Positions 18,100 to 26,625 of a DNA stretch of 64,000 nucleotides are shown in pieces (position 1 is the stretch's first letter; each line of letters starts with the position of its first letter). This DNA comes from an uncultured archaeon (GTDB taxonomy: Archaea; Thermoproteota; EX4484-205; JAAOZP01). The stretch spans positions 78,368-142,367 of the forward strand of contig CALIBN010000012.1 of NCBI GenBank assembly GCA_938045545.1. Reading direction: 5' to 3'. A program made the translations under genes and the position numbers. The notes beneath the pieces were generated by a model, which saw only the letters and a program-made list of their open reading frames with translations, ran no database searches and had not been told where the DNA came from.

Positions 18100-18531
18100 T
18101 TAAACCACCTCTTCTAGGATTTTTTCGAAACGCTGCAATACCTTGTACTTCGCGTAATCCTTGATGAACTGAGAAACCTCTTCTTCGACAAGCCTCCTGT
18201 ATATTGAAATGTATTTTAAAGCGATTCGCGCAGCCTTCCTCCTGCTGAGCCTCTCCTCTAGCCTCTCCTCACTCATCTTTTCCAAAACTTTGATTACAAC
18301 GCTCTCAGCCATGATTATCTTTCTCTGCCTATGTTTCGGGTCTCTGGCGATTCTTAAAACGCCTTTCCGTGAAAGATTCTGAACCTCTCTGGAAAGCACT
18401 ACTCTTGATAGTTTCCCTTTAAGTCTGTCGGCCAGCCTGTTAAACGAGGTCCCGCCCGGATGGCTCGCCACTTCGTCTATTATCCTTCCCTGGATATGGG
18501 TTAAGCTCATCGTGAAAAACCGGTACATCAA
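18100..18531 (-). CDS. Winged-helix transcriptional regulator (MarR-like)
   Basis: The 143-residue protein has an N-terminal winged helix: IIDEVASHPGGTSFNRLADR, then SREVQNLSRKGVLRIARDPK with the wing. The C-terminal third is a basic/acidic long helix suited to dimerisation. It is the first gene of the operon with the small 85-residue protein and the radical SAM protein, so autoregulation of that operon is likely. A stretch ATTTAAATA at 18540-18548 just upstream on the opposite strand is a plausible promoter. Start at ATG; an internal ATG at residue 8 is an alternative. Confidence 0.75.
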   Translation of the reverse strand: MMYRFFTMSLTHIQGRIIDEVASHPGGTSFNRLADRLKGKLSRVVLSREVQNLSRKGVLRIARDPKHRQRKIIMAESVVIKVLEKMSEERLEERLSRRKAARIALKYISIYRRLVEEEVSQFIKDYAKYKVLQRFEKILEEVV

Positions 18532-18633
18532 TGAACCGGTATTTAAATATATCGGTAATTATTCTGGACACTCAAGATGGTCTAGTTCGCGCCGGCCCCT
18601 GTCAATCCGTGCACACCGCCGTAATCCCTACGG

Positions 18634-20082
18634 TCAGCAGTGGAGCCTCACGACGTTTACCGAGTGAGGTTTCAATACTATGTTTATCTTTCCATCGGCT
18701 GCTTCAACCCGGGCCTGTTCTATTCTAACCCTGTCCGGCTCTTCAAGCGTATTCCTGTCCTCAGCCGATTCCCCTGCGATAAACTGTTGCACGCCGCTCT
18801 TCGGGGTAAATCCTTTGAAATCTACCTGGAGCTCAACACTGTCATCCTCACTCCTGTTTAAAACATATAGGTATAATGTCTCCCCGTCTTTCGAGATTGT
18901 TGCTGAAGCATCCAGGTAAGGTATGTATCCGCCGACATCGGTGGACATGTAGTGCTCTGAATCAACCAGTGTTCTAAGAACACTAGCACCCTTATTGTTG
19001 CTGTACATTTTGAAAACAAAGTATTGGGGTGTTAGAACCATGCGTCCATCAGAAGCAGCTATTGCAAGTGGCAGGACGTTCACAGTCTGTGCGAAATTAC
19101 TTATTGGAACGATGTTACATAGTCTTTGAAGCATATTCAGAACCCCTCCTGTGAAAACAGCATCCCTCACGCGCGTAATTTGTGTTACCAAGGGTTCCTT
19201 AGCTTCAGGATACCAGACGTTCCATTCGTCGAAGGCTATTTTTATCTCGTGCTCTATCCCGTATTTTATCCTAGCGGCTTTAATCAAGCCATAAACATTC
19301 TTAAGCTTCTGCTCAATCTCTTCCGGAAGAGCAACCAGCTCCCCGTATGGCATGCTTCCCGAAGCATAGAAATGAACAGAAAGATAGTTGAAGTATCTCC
19401 CTGCTCCCTTAAGCATTTCAAGGTTCCACTCAGGATCTTCACACCCAACAGCCACAAGCTCTATGTCCGGGTCAACCTTAAGCATCTCGTTCGCATACTC
19501 AACAGTTCTCCTAGCGCATTCAGCACCATCCATGCAGAACCCTATCTGCCATTTTCCGTGCAGCTCGTTACCTATACCCCAGAGTTTGACACGGTAAGGC
19601 TCCTCATGGCCATACTCGCGTCTTAGGGAAGAATAGTATGTGTTCATGTTCGAATTACAGTATTCAACCCATCGCGCAGCCTCCTCAGGCGTCCCGTTTC
19701 CAGCGTTTACAACTATGAACGGCTCCGCACCTATCAGCCTACACCACTCTATGAACTCGTCCGTGCCGAAAAGATTAGGCTCCTCAGCTCTCCACGCCAT
19801 GTCGAAACGCCTCGGCCTCCGGCTTAATGGTCCAACACCATCCTCCCAGTGATAGCCGCTTGCAAAATTTCCACCGGGCCACCTTACGAGAGGAGTATTC
19901 AAATCTTTAACAGCTTTTAGAACATCAAGACGATAACCCTTCACATTAGGTATTTCAGAATCCCTGCCCACCCAGATGCCTCCGTAGATACACTTACCCA
20001 AGTGTTCAATAAACTGGCCGTAGCATCTCTTGCTAAGAGTCCCGACCGGCGTCGTTGCGTCAACAATCACCCTGCCCTTCAA
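18634..20082 (-). CDS. abfA: Alpha-L-arabinofuranosidase, glycoside hydrolase family 51
   Basis: Removes terminal arabinofuranosyl groups from arabinan or arabinoxylan fragments. The N-terminus shows the family signature RCYGQFIEHLGKCIYGG and NTPLVRWPGGNFASGYHWED. The acid/base Glu is in WGIGNELHG at about residue 175, and the nucleophile Glu in FDEWNVWY at about residue 290; a C-terminal beta-sandwich follows from about residue 390. Its 482 residues are typical of intracellular GH51 enzymes, and there is no signal peptide, so it acts on imported oligosaccharides. The broken cellulase-like gene at 12.3 kb and the HTH regulator next door fit a carbohydrate-use locus. Confidence 0.92.
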   Translation of the reverse strand: MKGRVIVDATTPVGTLSKRCYGQFIEHLGKCIYGGIWVGRDSEIPNVKGYRLDVLKAVKDLNTPLVRWPGGNFASGYHWEDGVGPLSRRPRRFDMAWRAEEPNLFGTDEFIEWCRLIGAEPFIVVNAGNGTPEEAARWVEYCNSNMNTYYSSLRREYGHEEPYRVKLWGIGNELHGKWQIGFCMDGAECARRTVEYANEMLKVDPDIELVAVGCEDPEWNLEMLKGAGRYFNYLSVHFYASGSMPYGELVALPEEIEQKLKNVYGLIKAARIKYGIEHEIKIAFDEWNVWYPEAKEPLVTQITRVRDAVFTGGVLNMLQRLCNIVPISNFAQTVNVLPLAIAASDGRMVLTPQYFVFKMYSNNKGASVLRTLVDSEHYMSTDVGGYIPYLDASATISKDGETLYLYVLNRSEDDSVELQVDFKGFTPKSGVQQFIAGESAEDRNTLEEPDRVRIEQARVEAADGKINIVLKPHSVNVVRLHC

Positions 20083-20181
20083 TCCTATTCACCCTGTAAA
20101 TAGAGCCATAGTAATCTAATAAAGGTATTTTTCAGACTGCTCGATAATGATCTGGAAATGGAATACCCGGCGGGCTTCACT

Positions 20182-20820
20182 CTAGAATGTTTTAGATTCG
20201 AAGTATTTCTCCAAAAGTTTACGGATACCGCTCCTAGTTATCTCCGAGAAGGTTGAAGGAACTATTCCAAGTGTTTTCGCAAGCTCCCTGGTGCCGATTT
20301 TCCTGGGAGTGTCGAAGTAGCCCATTTTCAAGGAAAGCCAGAGCACGTTCTCCTGCTTCTCGGTTAAAACATCCTCCTTATGCTCATGCTTCGTTAAACC
20401 GAGAATTCTATACTTAAACCCTAGGGACTCAAGGGTCGTTAGTATTTGCTTAAAGACCTCGTAGCCTGGTGCTATGAACTCGTAGATCATCCGGTATCCC
20501 TCTACGTGCCTGCCTGAAATAAGGAAGGCGCCTTGAGAAAGCATCGTGTTGCAGACGTTACATCCCTCTGTTTTGAAGGAAGCGAGCACGGAGCCCTTAG
20601 AGCTTTTCAGAACCCTAAGATTCTCCCCAGAGGTCTTTCGGAGCTCGCTGGCAGGGAACCGGACCAGGTGTCTCACAGAGCCCTCAGGCAGCCTTCTAAC
20701 GTCGATAAGCTTGCAATCGTTAATGCCAAGCTTCGACATGAGCTCCAACCCTTTGCACTGGCTGTTCTCAACTTCGATAGTCGCATAGTACATTGCTTGT
20801 TCAAGAGCCATCCGGTCCAC
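20182..20820 (-). CDS. HTH_10 (bacterio-opsin activator-like) transcriptional regulator
   Basis: The C-terminal 60 residues carry the HTH_10 domain: LTEKQENVLWLSLKMGYFD, then IGTRELAKTLGIVPSTFSEI. The N-terminal part, with CKGLELMSKLGINDC, resembles the sensory halves of archaeal Bat-like regulators, and two more cysteines (CNVC) could bind metal. The gene is upstream of and in the same direction as the GH51 arabinofuranosidase, 99 bases apart, and divergent from the VTT operon at 20934. It could regulate either. The effector is unknown. Confidence 0.78.
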   Translation of the reverse strand: MDRMALEQAMYYATIEVENSQCKGLELMSKLGINDCKLIDVRRLPEGSVRHLVRFPASELRKTSGENLRVLKSSKGSVLASFKTEGCNVCNTMLSQGAFLISGRHVEGYRMIYEFIAPGYEVFKQILTTLESLGFKYRILGLTKHEHKEDVLTEKQENVLWLSLKMGYFDTPRKIGTRELAKTLGIVPSTFSEITRSGIRKLLEKYFESKTF

Positions 20821-20933
20821 CTTTCCTGTAGGATAGCTGTCCGATTAATATTAAAACCTATCTGGCCGGGTAAAAGGTTTTCTTCGGCATCGAGTTTATC
20901 TTTAAATAGGCATGCCAGAAGCATAGGCGTCAG

Positions 20934-21602
20934 ATGCTGAAAACCCTGCTTGACGCCCAGCAATTCTTAGAATGGATGGAGCGGCTTGCCTACCAATATG
21001 GATACTTAGGGGTATTCTTCCTGTCCTTCATCGGAGCCGTTTCTGTAGTCTTCCCAATACCCTATACCGTCGTGATCTACCTGATGGGTTCCGTGATAGA
21101 TCCTCTTCTGATAGCCGTCTCAGGAGGCTTAGGCTCTGCCTTCGGAGAGCTAGCCGGCTACGCCCTAGGATACTACGGCAGGATGCTGATAGGCGAGGAG
21201 CGTAGGAGGAAGATGGATTACATGCTTAAGATATTCGACCGTTACGGTGTTGCAGCAATATTCCTGTTCGCCCTAACCCCTCTGCCTGACGACCTGCTGA
21301 TAATCCCGCTTGGCATAATGCGCTACAACCCGGTTAAGTTTCTCATACCGTGCATCCTGGGTAAAACCCTGATGTGTTTCATACTGGCGCTCGGAGGAAG
21401 GTTTTCGGTAAGCCTGATTAAAAGTCTTTTCGGCGGGGAGGGAGGATGGGCTGCAACCCTAGTGACTTTTGTGCTTCTAGCGGGAGTAATAATGTTGATG
21501 ATGAAGATAGACTGGGAGGAAATCTTCTTCAAATACGTTGAGAAGCAGGGTAAAGCGGGGTCAAAACAATTAAATAAGGGGTTTGGAGCCACTACTGTTT
21601 AA
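20934..21602 (+). CDS. VTT-domain (DedA/SNARE-associated family) membrane protein
   Basis: A 222-residue integral membrane protein with about six hydrophobic segments. The family motif is seen as GSAFGELAGYALGYYGR in the first half and FALTPLPDDLLIIPLG in the second, the re-entrant-loop signature of DedA/VTT proteins, which flip lipids or transport small molecules. A TATA-like TTTAAATAG at about 20902-20910 lies 25-32 bases before the ATG. It is the first gene of a three-gene operon: the TAA stop shares a base with the ATG of the next gene (TAATG at 21600-21604). Confidence 0.8.
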   Translation: MLKTLLDAQQFLEWMERLAYQYGYLGVFFLSFIGAVSVVFPIPYTVVIYLMGSVIDPLLIAVSGGLGSAFGELAGYALGYYGRMLIGEERRRKMDYMLKIFDRYGVAAIFLFALTPLPDDLLIIPLGIMRYNPVKFLIPCILGKTLMCFILALGGRFSVSLIKSLFGGEGGWAATLVTFVLLAGVIMLMMKIDWEEIFFKYVEKQGKAGSKQLNKGFGATTV

Positions 21603-22510
21603 TGGAAAACTTTGAAAAAGAATACTGGCTTGAGGTTGAACTGCAACACCCTAAAGGATGGGTGTTAGCAGCGGAGTCAGGGGGGATGTTAGACGGGTAT
21701 TTCCGGGTAGACTCGAAAACCGCGGTTAAGCTTGAGGTAAAGTGGGAGAAACAGGCTTCTGACAGGAGGGCGAAGGCGAAAGTGCAACCGATGGTTGTGA
21801 TAAACAAGTTTATCGAAGACTATATGACGCGGGCTAAGAGAAAAGGGAAGGCTGAAGTATATGAGCGGGGGAGTGCAAGGATCTGCGAGCACAACGCTTA
21901 CTTCGCAAGATGGCGGGATGTTGGCGACATAGTTACCCTCTCTTGGGTGTGTGAAGACGAGAAAAAGGTTTTCCTTCTCAACTATTATCTGGAGCCGGGT
22001 GAGAAATGGGAGGATGTTGCAAGCTGGCTGATCCCAGGGTTTGTATGCCATACTTCGGAAAAATTCTGGCGGTACCGTCTGATTGGCGTGGAGTTCAAAG
22101 TGCCTAAGGGGTATGCTCTTCAAACAAGGAAGCTTCTACTCGGTAAGCCGATAGTCGTTTTCAAAGCAGGGGGGAAAACACTGCTGATCCACTGGTCTAC
22201 TTTCGCCAGAGAAACCCTTGCTAAGTATAAGAACCTTGTCGAATGGGCGAAGAAGGAGGTTCCGAAAGAAGTCGGCAGCATCATGAAGGGGTTGAAATAC
22301 GATAAGCTTAAGCCCGAGGAGGAGACGGGGAAAATGATGCTGGAGGAAACGGAGCGAACATTCTTCAGCGGCAAGACGACTGTTAAAACGTTAAGGATTT
22401 GGCATGACTCGGATTCGAACAGAATATTCTTAACAGGCTACACCGGCCCCAGGGAAAACATGATCGACCTAGAGGAGCTTGAGAAAAGCATAGTGTTTAA
22501 GCCGGAATAG
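21602..22510 (+). CDS. Conserved-looking soluble protein between VTT and PqqD-like genes
   Basis: A 302-residue soluble protein without membrane segments. It appears to contain two related halves, each with an EYWLEVELQHPKGW- or RLIGVEFKVPKGY-type strand pair followed by a long basic helix, then a strand with ILLSW- or ILTGYTG-like ends; this suggests an internal duplication of a domain of about 140 residues. The family is not recognised. Its start overlaps the VTT stop by one base and its stop is ten bases before the PqqD-like gene, so the three proteins very likely work together. Confidence 0.7.
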   Translation: MENFEKEYWLEVELQHPKGWVLAAESGGMLDGYFRVDSKTAVKLEVKWEKQASDRRAKAKVQPMVVINKFIEDYMTRAKRKGKAEVYERGSARICEHNAYFARWRDVGDIVTLSWVCEDEKKVFLLNYYLEPGEKWEDVASWLIPGFVCHTSEKFWRYRLIGVEFKVPKGYALQTRKLLLGKPIVVFKAGGKTLLIHWSTFARETLAKYKNLVEWAKKEVPKEVGSIMKGLKYDKLKPEEETGKMMLEETERTFFSGKTTVKTLRIWHDSDSNRIFLTGYTGPRENMIDLEELEKSIVFKPE

Positions 22511-22520
22511 GTGAACAGAG

Positions 22521-23057
22521 ATGCCGCTTTTCGGAAAAAAGAAGGAGCCCCCGAGGGTTTCGCCGGGAAGGCTGTACAGGAGCATACCCATCGTAAACCC
22601 GAGGGTTAAGCACGAGGAGGATGCTGACGGCATCGTCACGATCCTTATCCCCGTCCCGACGGGCGACCCTAAAAAGCCCGAGAGAACGGCGAGGATAAAG
22701 CTCGACGCGATAGGGAGCAAGGTTTGGAAGAGAATAGACGGGAAAACCGCGCTGAACGAAATGGTTCAGTGGATGAAGCAGGAATTCATGCTGACCGAGA
22801 GGGAGGCGGAGGTCTCGCTATCCATGTTCATGAAGAGCCTTGTAGACAAAAAACTTGTGGCACTTGCCCTGCCGCCGCCGACGCCTGGAACACCTGAGGT
22901 TCAGGAGGAAATAGAGAGAATAAGGTTTGAAATAGAGGAGCTTGAAAAAGCCTTTAGAAAGAAGAAGGTGGATGAGAAAACCTTCAGAGAGCTTAAAGAG
23001 AAATACGAACAAGCCATCAGGGAGCTTAAGGAGAAAGAAGCCGGCGGAGATTCTTGA
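22521..23057 (+). CDS. PqqD-like (RiPP-recognition fold) protein with C-terminal coiled coil
   Basis: Residues about 45-120 show the PqqD/RRE pattern: a beta hairpin ending in KLDAIGSKVWKRIDGKT, then NEMVQWMKQEFMLTEREAEV and a last helix with SLVDKKLV. PqqD domains bind leader peptides for radical SAM or other modifying enzymes. Residues 130-175 form a charged coiled coil containing a SHOCT-like VDEKTFRELKEKYEQAI. No radical SAM gene is adjacent; the closest is at 16.4 kb. The operon partners are the VTT membrane protein and the unknown 302-residue protein. A GGTGA stretch six to ten bases before the ATG may be the ribosome binding site. Confidence 0.72.
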   Translation: MPLFGKKKEPPRVSPGRLYRSIPIVNPRVKHEEDADGIVTILIPVPTGDPKKPERTARIKLDAIGSKVWKRIDGKTALNEMVQWMKQEFMLTEREAEVSLSMFMKSLVDKKLVALALPPPTPGTPEVQEEIERIRFEIEELEKAFRKKKVDEKTFRELKEKYEQAIRELKEKEAGGDS

Positions 23058-23111
23058 AGCCAGCCTACATGTTTTAGCAACAATCCTACGCTTCCCTATT
23101 GTAAGAGTCGC

Positions 23112-23132
23112 GCATGCTTGGTAATAGCATGC
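23112..23132 (+). terminator. Hairpin after the PqqD operon
   Basis: GCATGCT and AGCATGC form a perfect 7-bp stem with a seven-base loop, followed by TTTT. It lies 55 bases after the PqqD-like stop codon and before carB, so it may end the operon transcript. A third GCATGC occurs at about 23165. Confidence 0.4.
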
Positions 23133-23352
23133 TTTTAAAGGAGTAGGCAATAATATGATTTAGGCATGCACTAAATCATCTGGAAACGTTTAAATAGTGT
23201 GAAATCCCTTTTCCTTCTCCTCAGATACTTCAGTGGCGAAACCAATACGAGGAAGCGGAAGAATAGGCGTAAGCAGGTTTTCAGCAATATGTATTCATTT
23301 CTCTTGCGCAGGGATTTTTCTTGAAGCCTATTGGGTTAAGAGGTGTTTTTAA

Positions 23353-26300
23353 ATGCCTAGGATGAGTAACATAAGAAGAGCGCTCGTCATAGGAAGCGGG
23401 GGAATCGTTATTGCTCAAGCAGCGGAATTCGATTACAGCGGAAGCCAGGCTTTGAAGGCTTTGAAGGAGGAGGGTATAGAGACGGTGATCGTGAACCCGA
23501 ATATTGCGACGATTCAGACGAGCAGGAGGATGGCTGACAAGGTGTATCTTGAGCCGTTAACCGTTAAATCGGTTTCAAGAATAATCGAGAAGGAGAGGGT
23601 TGACGGTATTCTGCTTGGCTTCGGGGGTCAGACGGCTCTCAACCTTGGCATAGGCCTGCATGAGGCAGGTGTCTTAGACAAGTATGGTGTTAAAGTATTG
23701 GGGTGCTCCATTGAAACCATTAGGATGGCTGAGGACAGGGACCTGTTTAGGAGGGCCATGTGGGAGATAGGTTTGGAGGTTCCTCCGAGCAGTATTGCAA
23801 GAACCCCGGAGGAGGCGATCGAAGCCTCGGAGAGCCTGGGTTTTCCGCTTCTCGTCAGAACCTCTTTCACGCTCGGGGGTCAGAGCTCAGGCATAGCTAG
23901 GAACCCGAGTGAGCTTTACGATGCGGTTTCAAAGGCTTTGAAATGGAGCATTAACGGGGAGGTTTTGATAGAGAGGTCCTACTACGGGTGGAAGGAGCTT
24001 GAATACGAGTATATGAGGGACTACTATGGGAACAGTGTTTCAGTCGCGACTATGGAGGGTTTCGACCCTCTAGGCGTCCACACGGGTGAGAAAATAGTTG
24101 TGGTTCCGATTCAGACGCTTACTAACAAGGAGTACCATAGGCTTAGGGAGGCTGGCCTCAGAATCGTGGATAAGCTTGGAATAGTTGGAGAGTGCAACAT
24201 TCAGTTCGGCTTGAATCCTGAAAACGGGGATCTCATCGTCGTCGAGGTCAACCCGAGGCTTTCAAGGTCTAGCGCGCTGGCGTCTAAGGCCACCGGCTAT
24301 CCTCTGGCATACCTTGCAGCGAAGCTCGCCCTAGGATACCGGATAGAGGAGCTTACGAACAAAGTTACTGGAGTTACGAAGGCTAGTTTCGAGCCGGCAC
24401 TGGACTATGTGGTTGTAAAGATCCCCCGGTGGGATTTCAAAAAGTTCGGGAACGTTGATAGAACCATAGGAACCATGATGAAATCGGTGGGCGAGGTGAT
24501 GGCCATTGGCAGGACCTTTGAAGAAGCCTTGCAGAAGGCTGTCAGAATGCTTCAGGTAGGCAGGGTCGGCGTAGTGGGGAATGAGGGCGAGGAAGACGGG
24601 GTTCCATCCGATTTAACGGAGTTTCTTAAGCCGAGTGATGAGAGGCTTTTCAACATCGTCAGGGCGTTGAAGGCTGGTGTTAGCGTAGACGAGATAAGCA
24701 GTGTGACGGGCATAGACAAATGGTTTCTCTACAGAATACTGAGCATAATCCGTGTTGACTCTGAGCTCAAATCCCTCCGTGGTGTGAAGGATGAGGAAGA
24801 GATCGTTGAGAAGATTAAGGAGGCTAAGAGGCTTGGCTTCTCAGACGTTCAGATAGCAAGAAGGCTCGGGTGGAGCGAAGACGAGGTTAGGAGTTTCAGG
24901 ATTAAACATGGTGTCAAACCAGTATTCAAACTGATAGACACGATGGCTGCTGAATGGGAGTCGGTTACAAACTATCTTTACGCTACCTATGGGGACGAGG
25001 CCAATGATGTTTCAGAAACCACTGGCAGAAGGAAGGTGGTGATTCTTGGAGCTGGGACGAACAGGATTGGGAGCAGCGTCGAGTTTGACTATTGCACGAT
25101 GCACACCGTATGGTCTATGAAGGAGGAGGGTTTCGACGAGGCTATCGTCGTTAACAATAATCCTGAAACAGTCTCCACGGACTACGACATGTCGGATAAG
25201 CTGTATTTCGAAGAACTGTCGTTTGAAAGAGTTATGGATATTGTGGAGGCTGAGAAGCCTGAGGGCGTTGTAGTGACTATGGGCGGGCAGGATCCGATCA
25301 ACATTAGCCAAAAACTCTATGAGCATGGTGTTAGAATCCTTGGAACATCTCCGCTTAGCATAGATTTCGCTGAGGACAGGGCTAAGTTCAGCCTCCTGCT
25401 TGATAATCTAGGCATAAAGCAACCGGTCTGGACAAGAGTGACCAGCATGGAGGAGGCTGTTGCGAAAGCAAGGGAGATAGGATACCCTGTTCTAATAAGG
25501 CCTTCCTACGTGCTGTCTGGGGCTGCGATGAACGTTGCTGCAAACGAGGAGGAGCTTGTAGAATATATTCGCAACGCAACCAGAATATCCCCGGAGCACT
25601 CCGTGGTCATAAGCAAGTTTTTTGAGCAGGCTTATGAAGCGGAGGTTGACGCTGTTAGTGACGGCGAGGAGGTTTTCATAGGCGGGGTGATGGAGCACCT
25701 GGAGTATGCTGGAACACACAGCGGAGACGCTACCATCGTCCTCCCACCGCAGAGGCTTACTGAAGACATTGTTGAAAAGATTAAGGATTACACTGTTAGA
25801 ATTGCGAAGGAGCTCCGGATAATCGGGGCTTTTAACATACAGTACTTGGTTAAGGGTTCGGAGGTCTACGTGATAGAGGCCAACGTTAGAGCCAGTAGAA
25901 CCATGCCTTTCGTAAGCAAGACGAGGGGCATCCCACTCATATGGCTTGCAGGAAAGCTTATTGCTAGGCGGAAGCTTAGCGAGTTTAAAGATTCGCTGAA
26001 GTACAACAGTAGGACGATCGGCGTTAAAGTACCTGTCTTCTCGTTCGTCAGGCTTAAAGGAGCCGATCCTGTTCTAGGCGTTGAAATGAGGTCGACTGGC
26101 GAAGTAGCGTGCATAGGCTACAACTTCATAAATACTTTCATCCGGGCCTGGGAGTCTTCAGGTCTAAGACTACCGTCTAAAAACGACATCATATTCATAA
26201 CGGTTAGAGACGAGGATAAGCCTAAGGCTTTAAAACTAGCTTTAAACCTTAAAGAAATGGGGTTCACAATAGCCGCCACTCGACGAACAAGGGACTTTCT

Positions 26301-26625
26301 GGTTTCTAACGGTTTGAACGACGTGGTGCTGGTTAGGAGGCTTAGCGAGAAGTCTGATGACGGAGTAGACGCGACAAGTTTCCTCGCAAGCGGGAGAATA
26401 GGCATGGTAGTAAACACTCCAGACCCCAAGGATAAGAGTACTCTTGAAGACATGTATACGATAAGGAGGACGGCTGTAGAATTCGCTATACCCGTGATCA
26501 CAAGCCTCGAGGTTGCGGAGAAGATTGTTGAAGCAATACGTTTCAAAAACAATAATGGCGGCGAGCAGGAGCCGTATTCTTTAGACGAGTACCACCGTGA
26601 CCTGCCTCTGTCAATATACGTTTAG
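23353..26625 (+). CDS. carB: Carbamoyl-phosphate synthase large subunit
   Basis: Makes carbamoyl phosphate from ammonia, bicarbonate and two ATP, for pyrimidines and arginine. Both ATP-grasp halves are present: the first starts with VIGSGGIVIAQAAEFDYSG, the second with ILGAGTNRIGSSVEFDYC at about residue 560; each has the EVNPRLSRSSALASK- or EANVRASRTMPFVSK-type active-site strand. The last 140 residues form the MGS-like allosteric domain (AATRRTRDFLVSNG, then SGRIGMVVNTPDP). At 1090 residues it is complete. No carA lies beside it. TTTAAATA at 23189-23196 is a possible promoter, which would give a leader of about 130 bases. Confidence 0.95.
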   Translation: MPRMSNIRRALVIGSGGIVIAQAAEFDYSGSQALKALKEEGIETVIVNPNIATIQTSRRMADKVYLEPLTVKSVSRIIEKERVDGILLGFGGQTALNLGIGLHEAGVLDKYGVKVLGCSIETIRMAEDRDLFRRAMWEIGLEVPPSSIARTPEEAIEASESLGFPLLVRTSFTLGGQSSGIARNPSELYDAVSKALKWSINGEVLIERSYYGWKELEYEYMRDYYGNSVSVATMEGFDPLGVHTGEKIVVVPIQTLTNKEYHRLREAGLRIVDKLGIVGECNIQFGLNPENGDLIVVEVNPRLSRSSALASKATGYPLAYLAAKLALGYRIEELTNKVTGVTKASFEPALDYVVVKIPRWDFKKFGNVDRTIGTMMKSVGEVMAIGRTFEEALQKAVRMLQVGRVGVVGNEGEEDGVPSDLTEFLKPSDERLFNIVRALKAGVSVDEISSVTGIDKWFLYRILSIIRVDSELKSLRGVKDEEEIVEKIKEAKRLGFSDVQIARRLGWSEDEVRSFRIKHGVKPVFKLIDTMAAEWESVTNYLYATYGDEANDVSETTGRRKVVILGAGTNRIGSSVEFDYCTMHTVWSMKEEGFDEAIVVNNNPETVSTDYDMSDKLYFEELSFERVMDIVEAEKPEGVVVTMGGQDPINISQKLYEHGVRILGTSPLSIDFAEDRAKFSLLLDNLGIKQPVWTRVTSMEEAVAKAREIGYPVLIRPSYVLSGAAMNVAANEEELVEYIRNATRISPEHSVVISKFFEQAYEAEVDAVSDGEEVFIGGVMEHLEYAGTHSGDATIVLPPQRLTEDIVEKIKDYTVRIAKELRIIGAFNIQYLVKGSEVYVIEANVRASRTMPFVSKTRGIPLIWLAGKLIARRKLSEFKDSLKYNSRTIGVKVPVFSFVRLKGADPVLGVEMRSTGEVACIGYNFINTFIRAWESSGLRLPSKNDIIFITVRDEDKPKALKLALNLKEMGFTIAATRRTRDFLVSNGLNDVVLVRRLSEKSDDGVDATSFLASGRIGMVVNTPDPKDKSTLEDMYTIRRTAVEFAIPVITSLEVAEKIVEAIRFKNNNGGEQEPYSLDEYHRDLPLSIYV

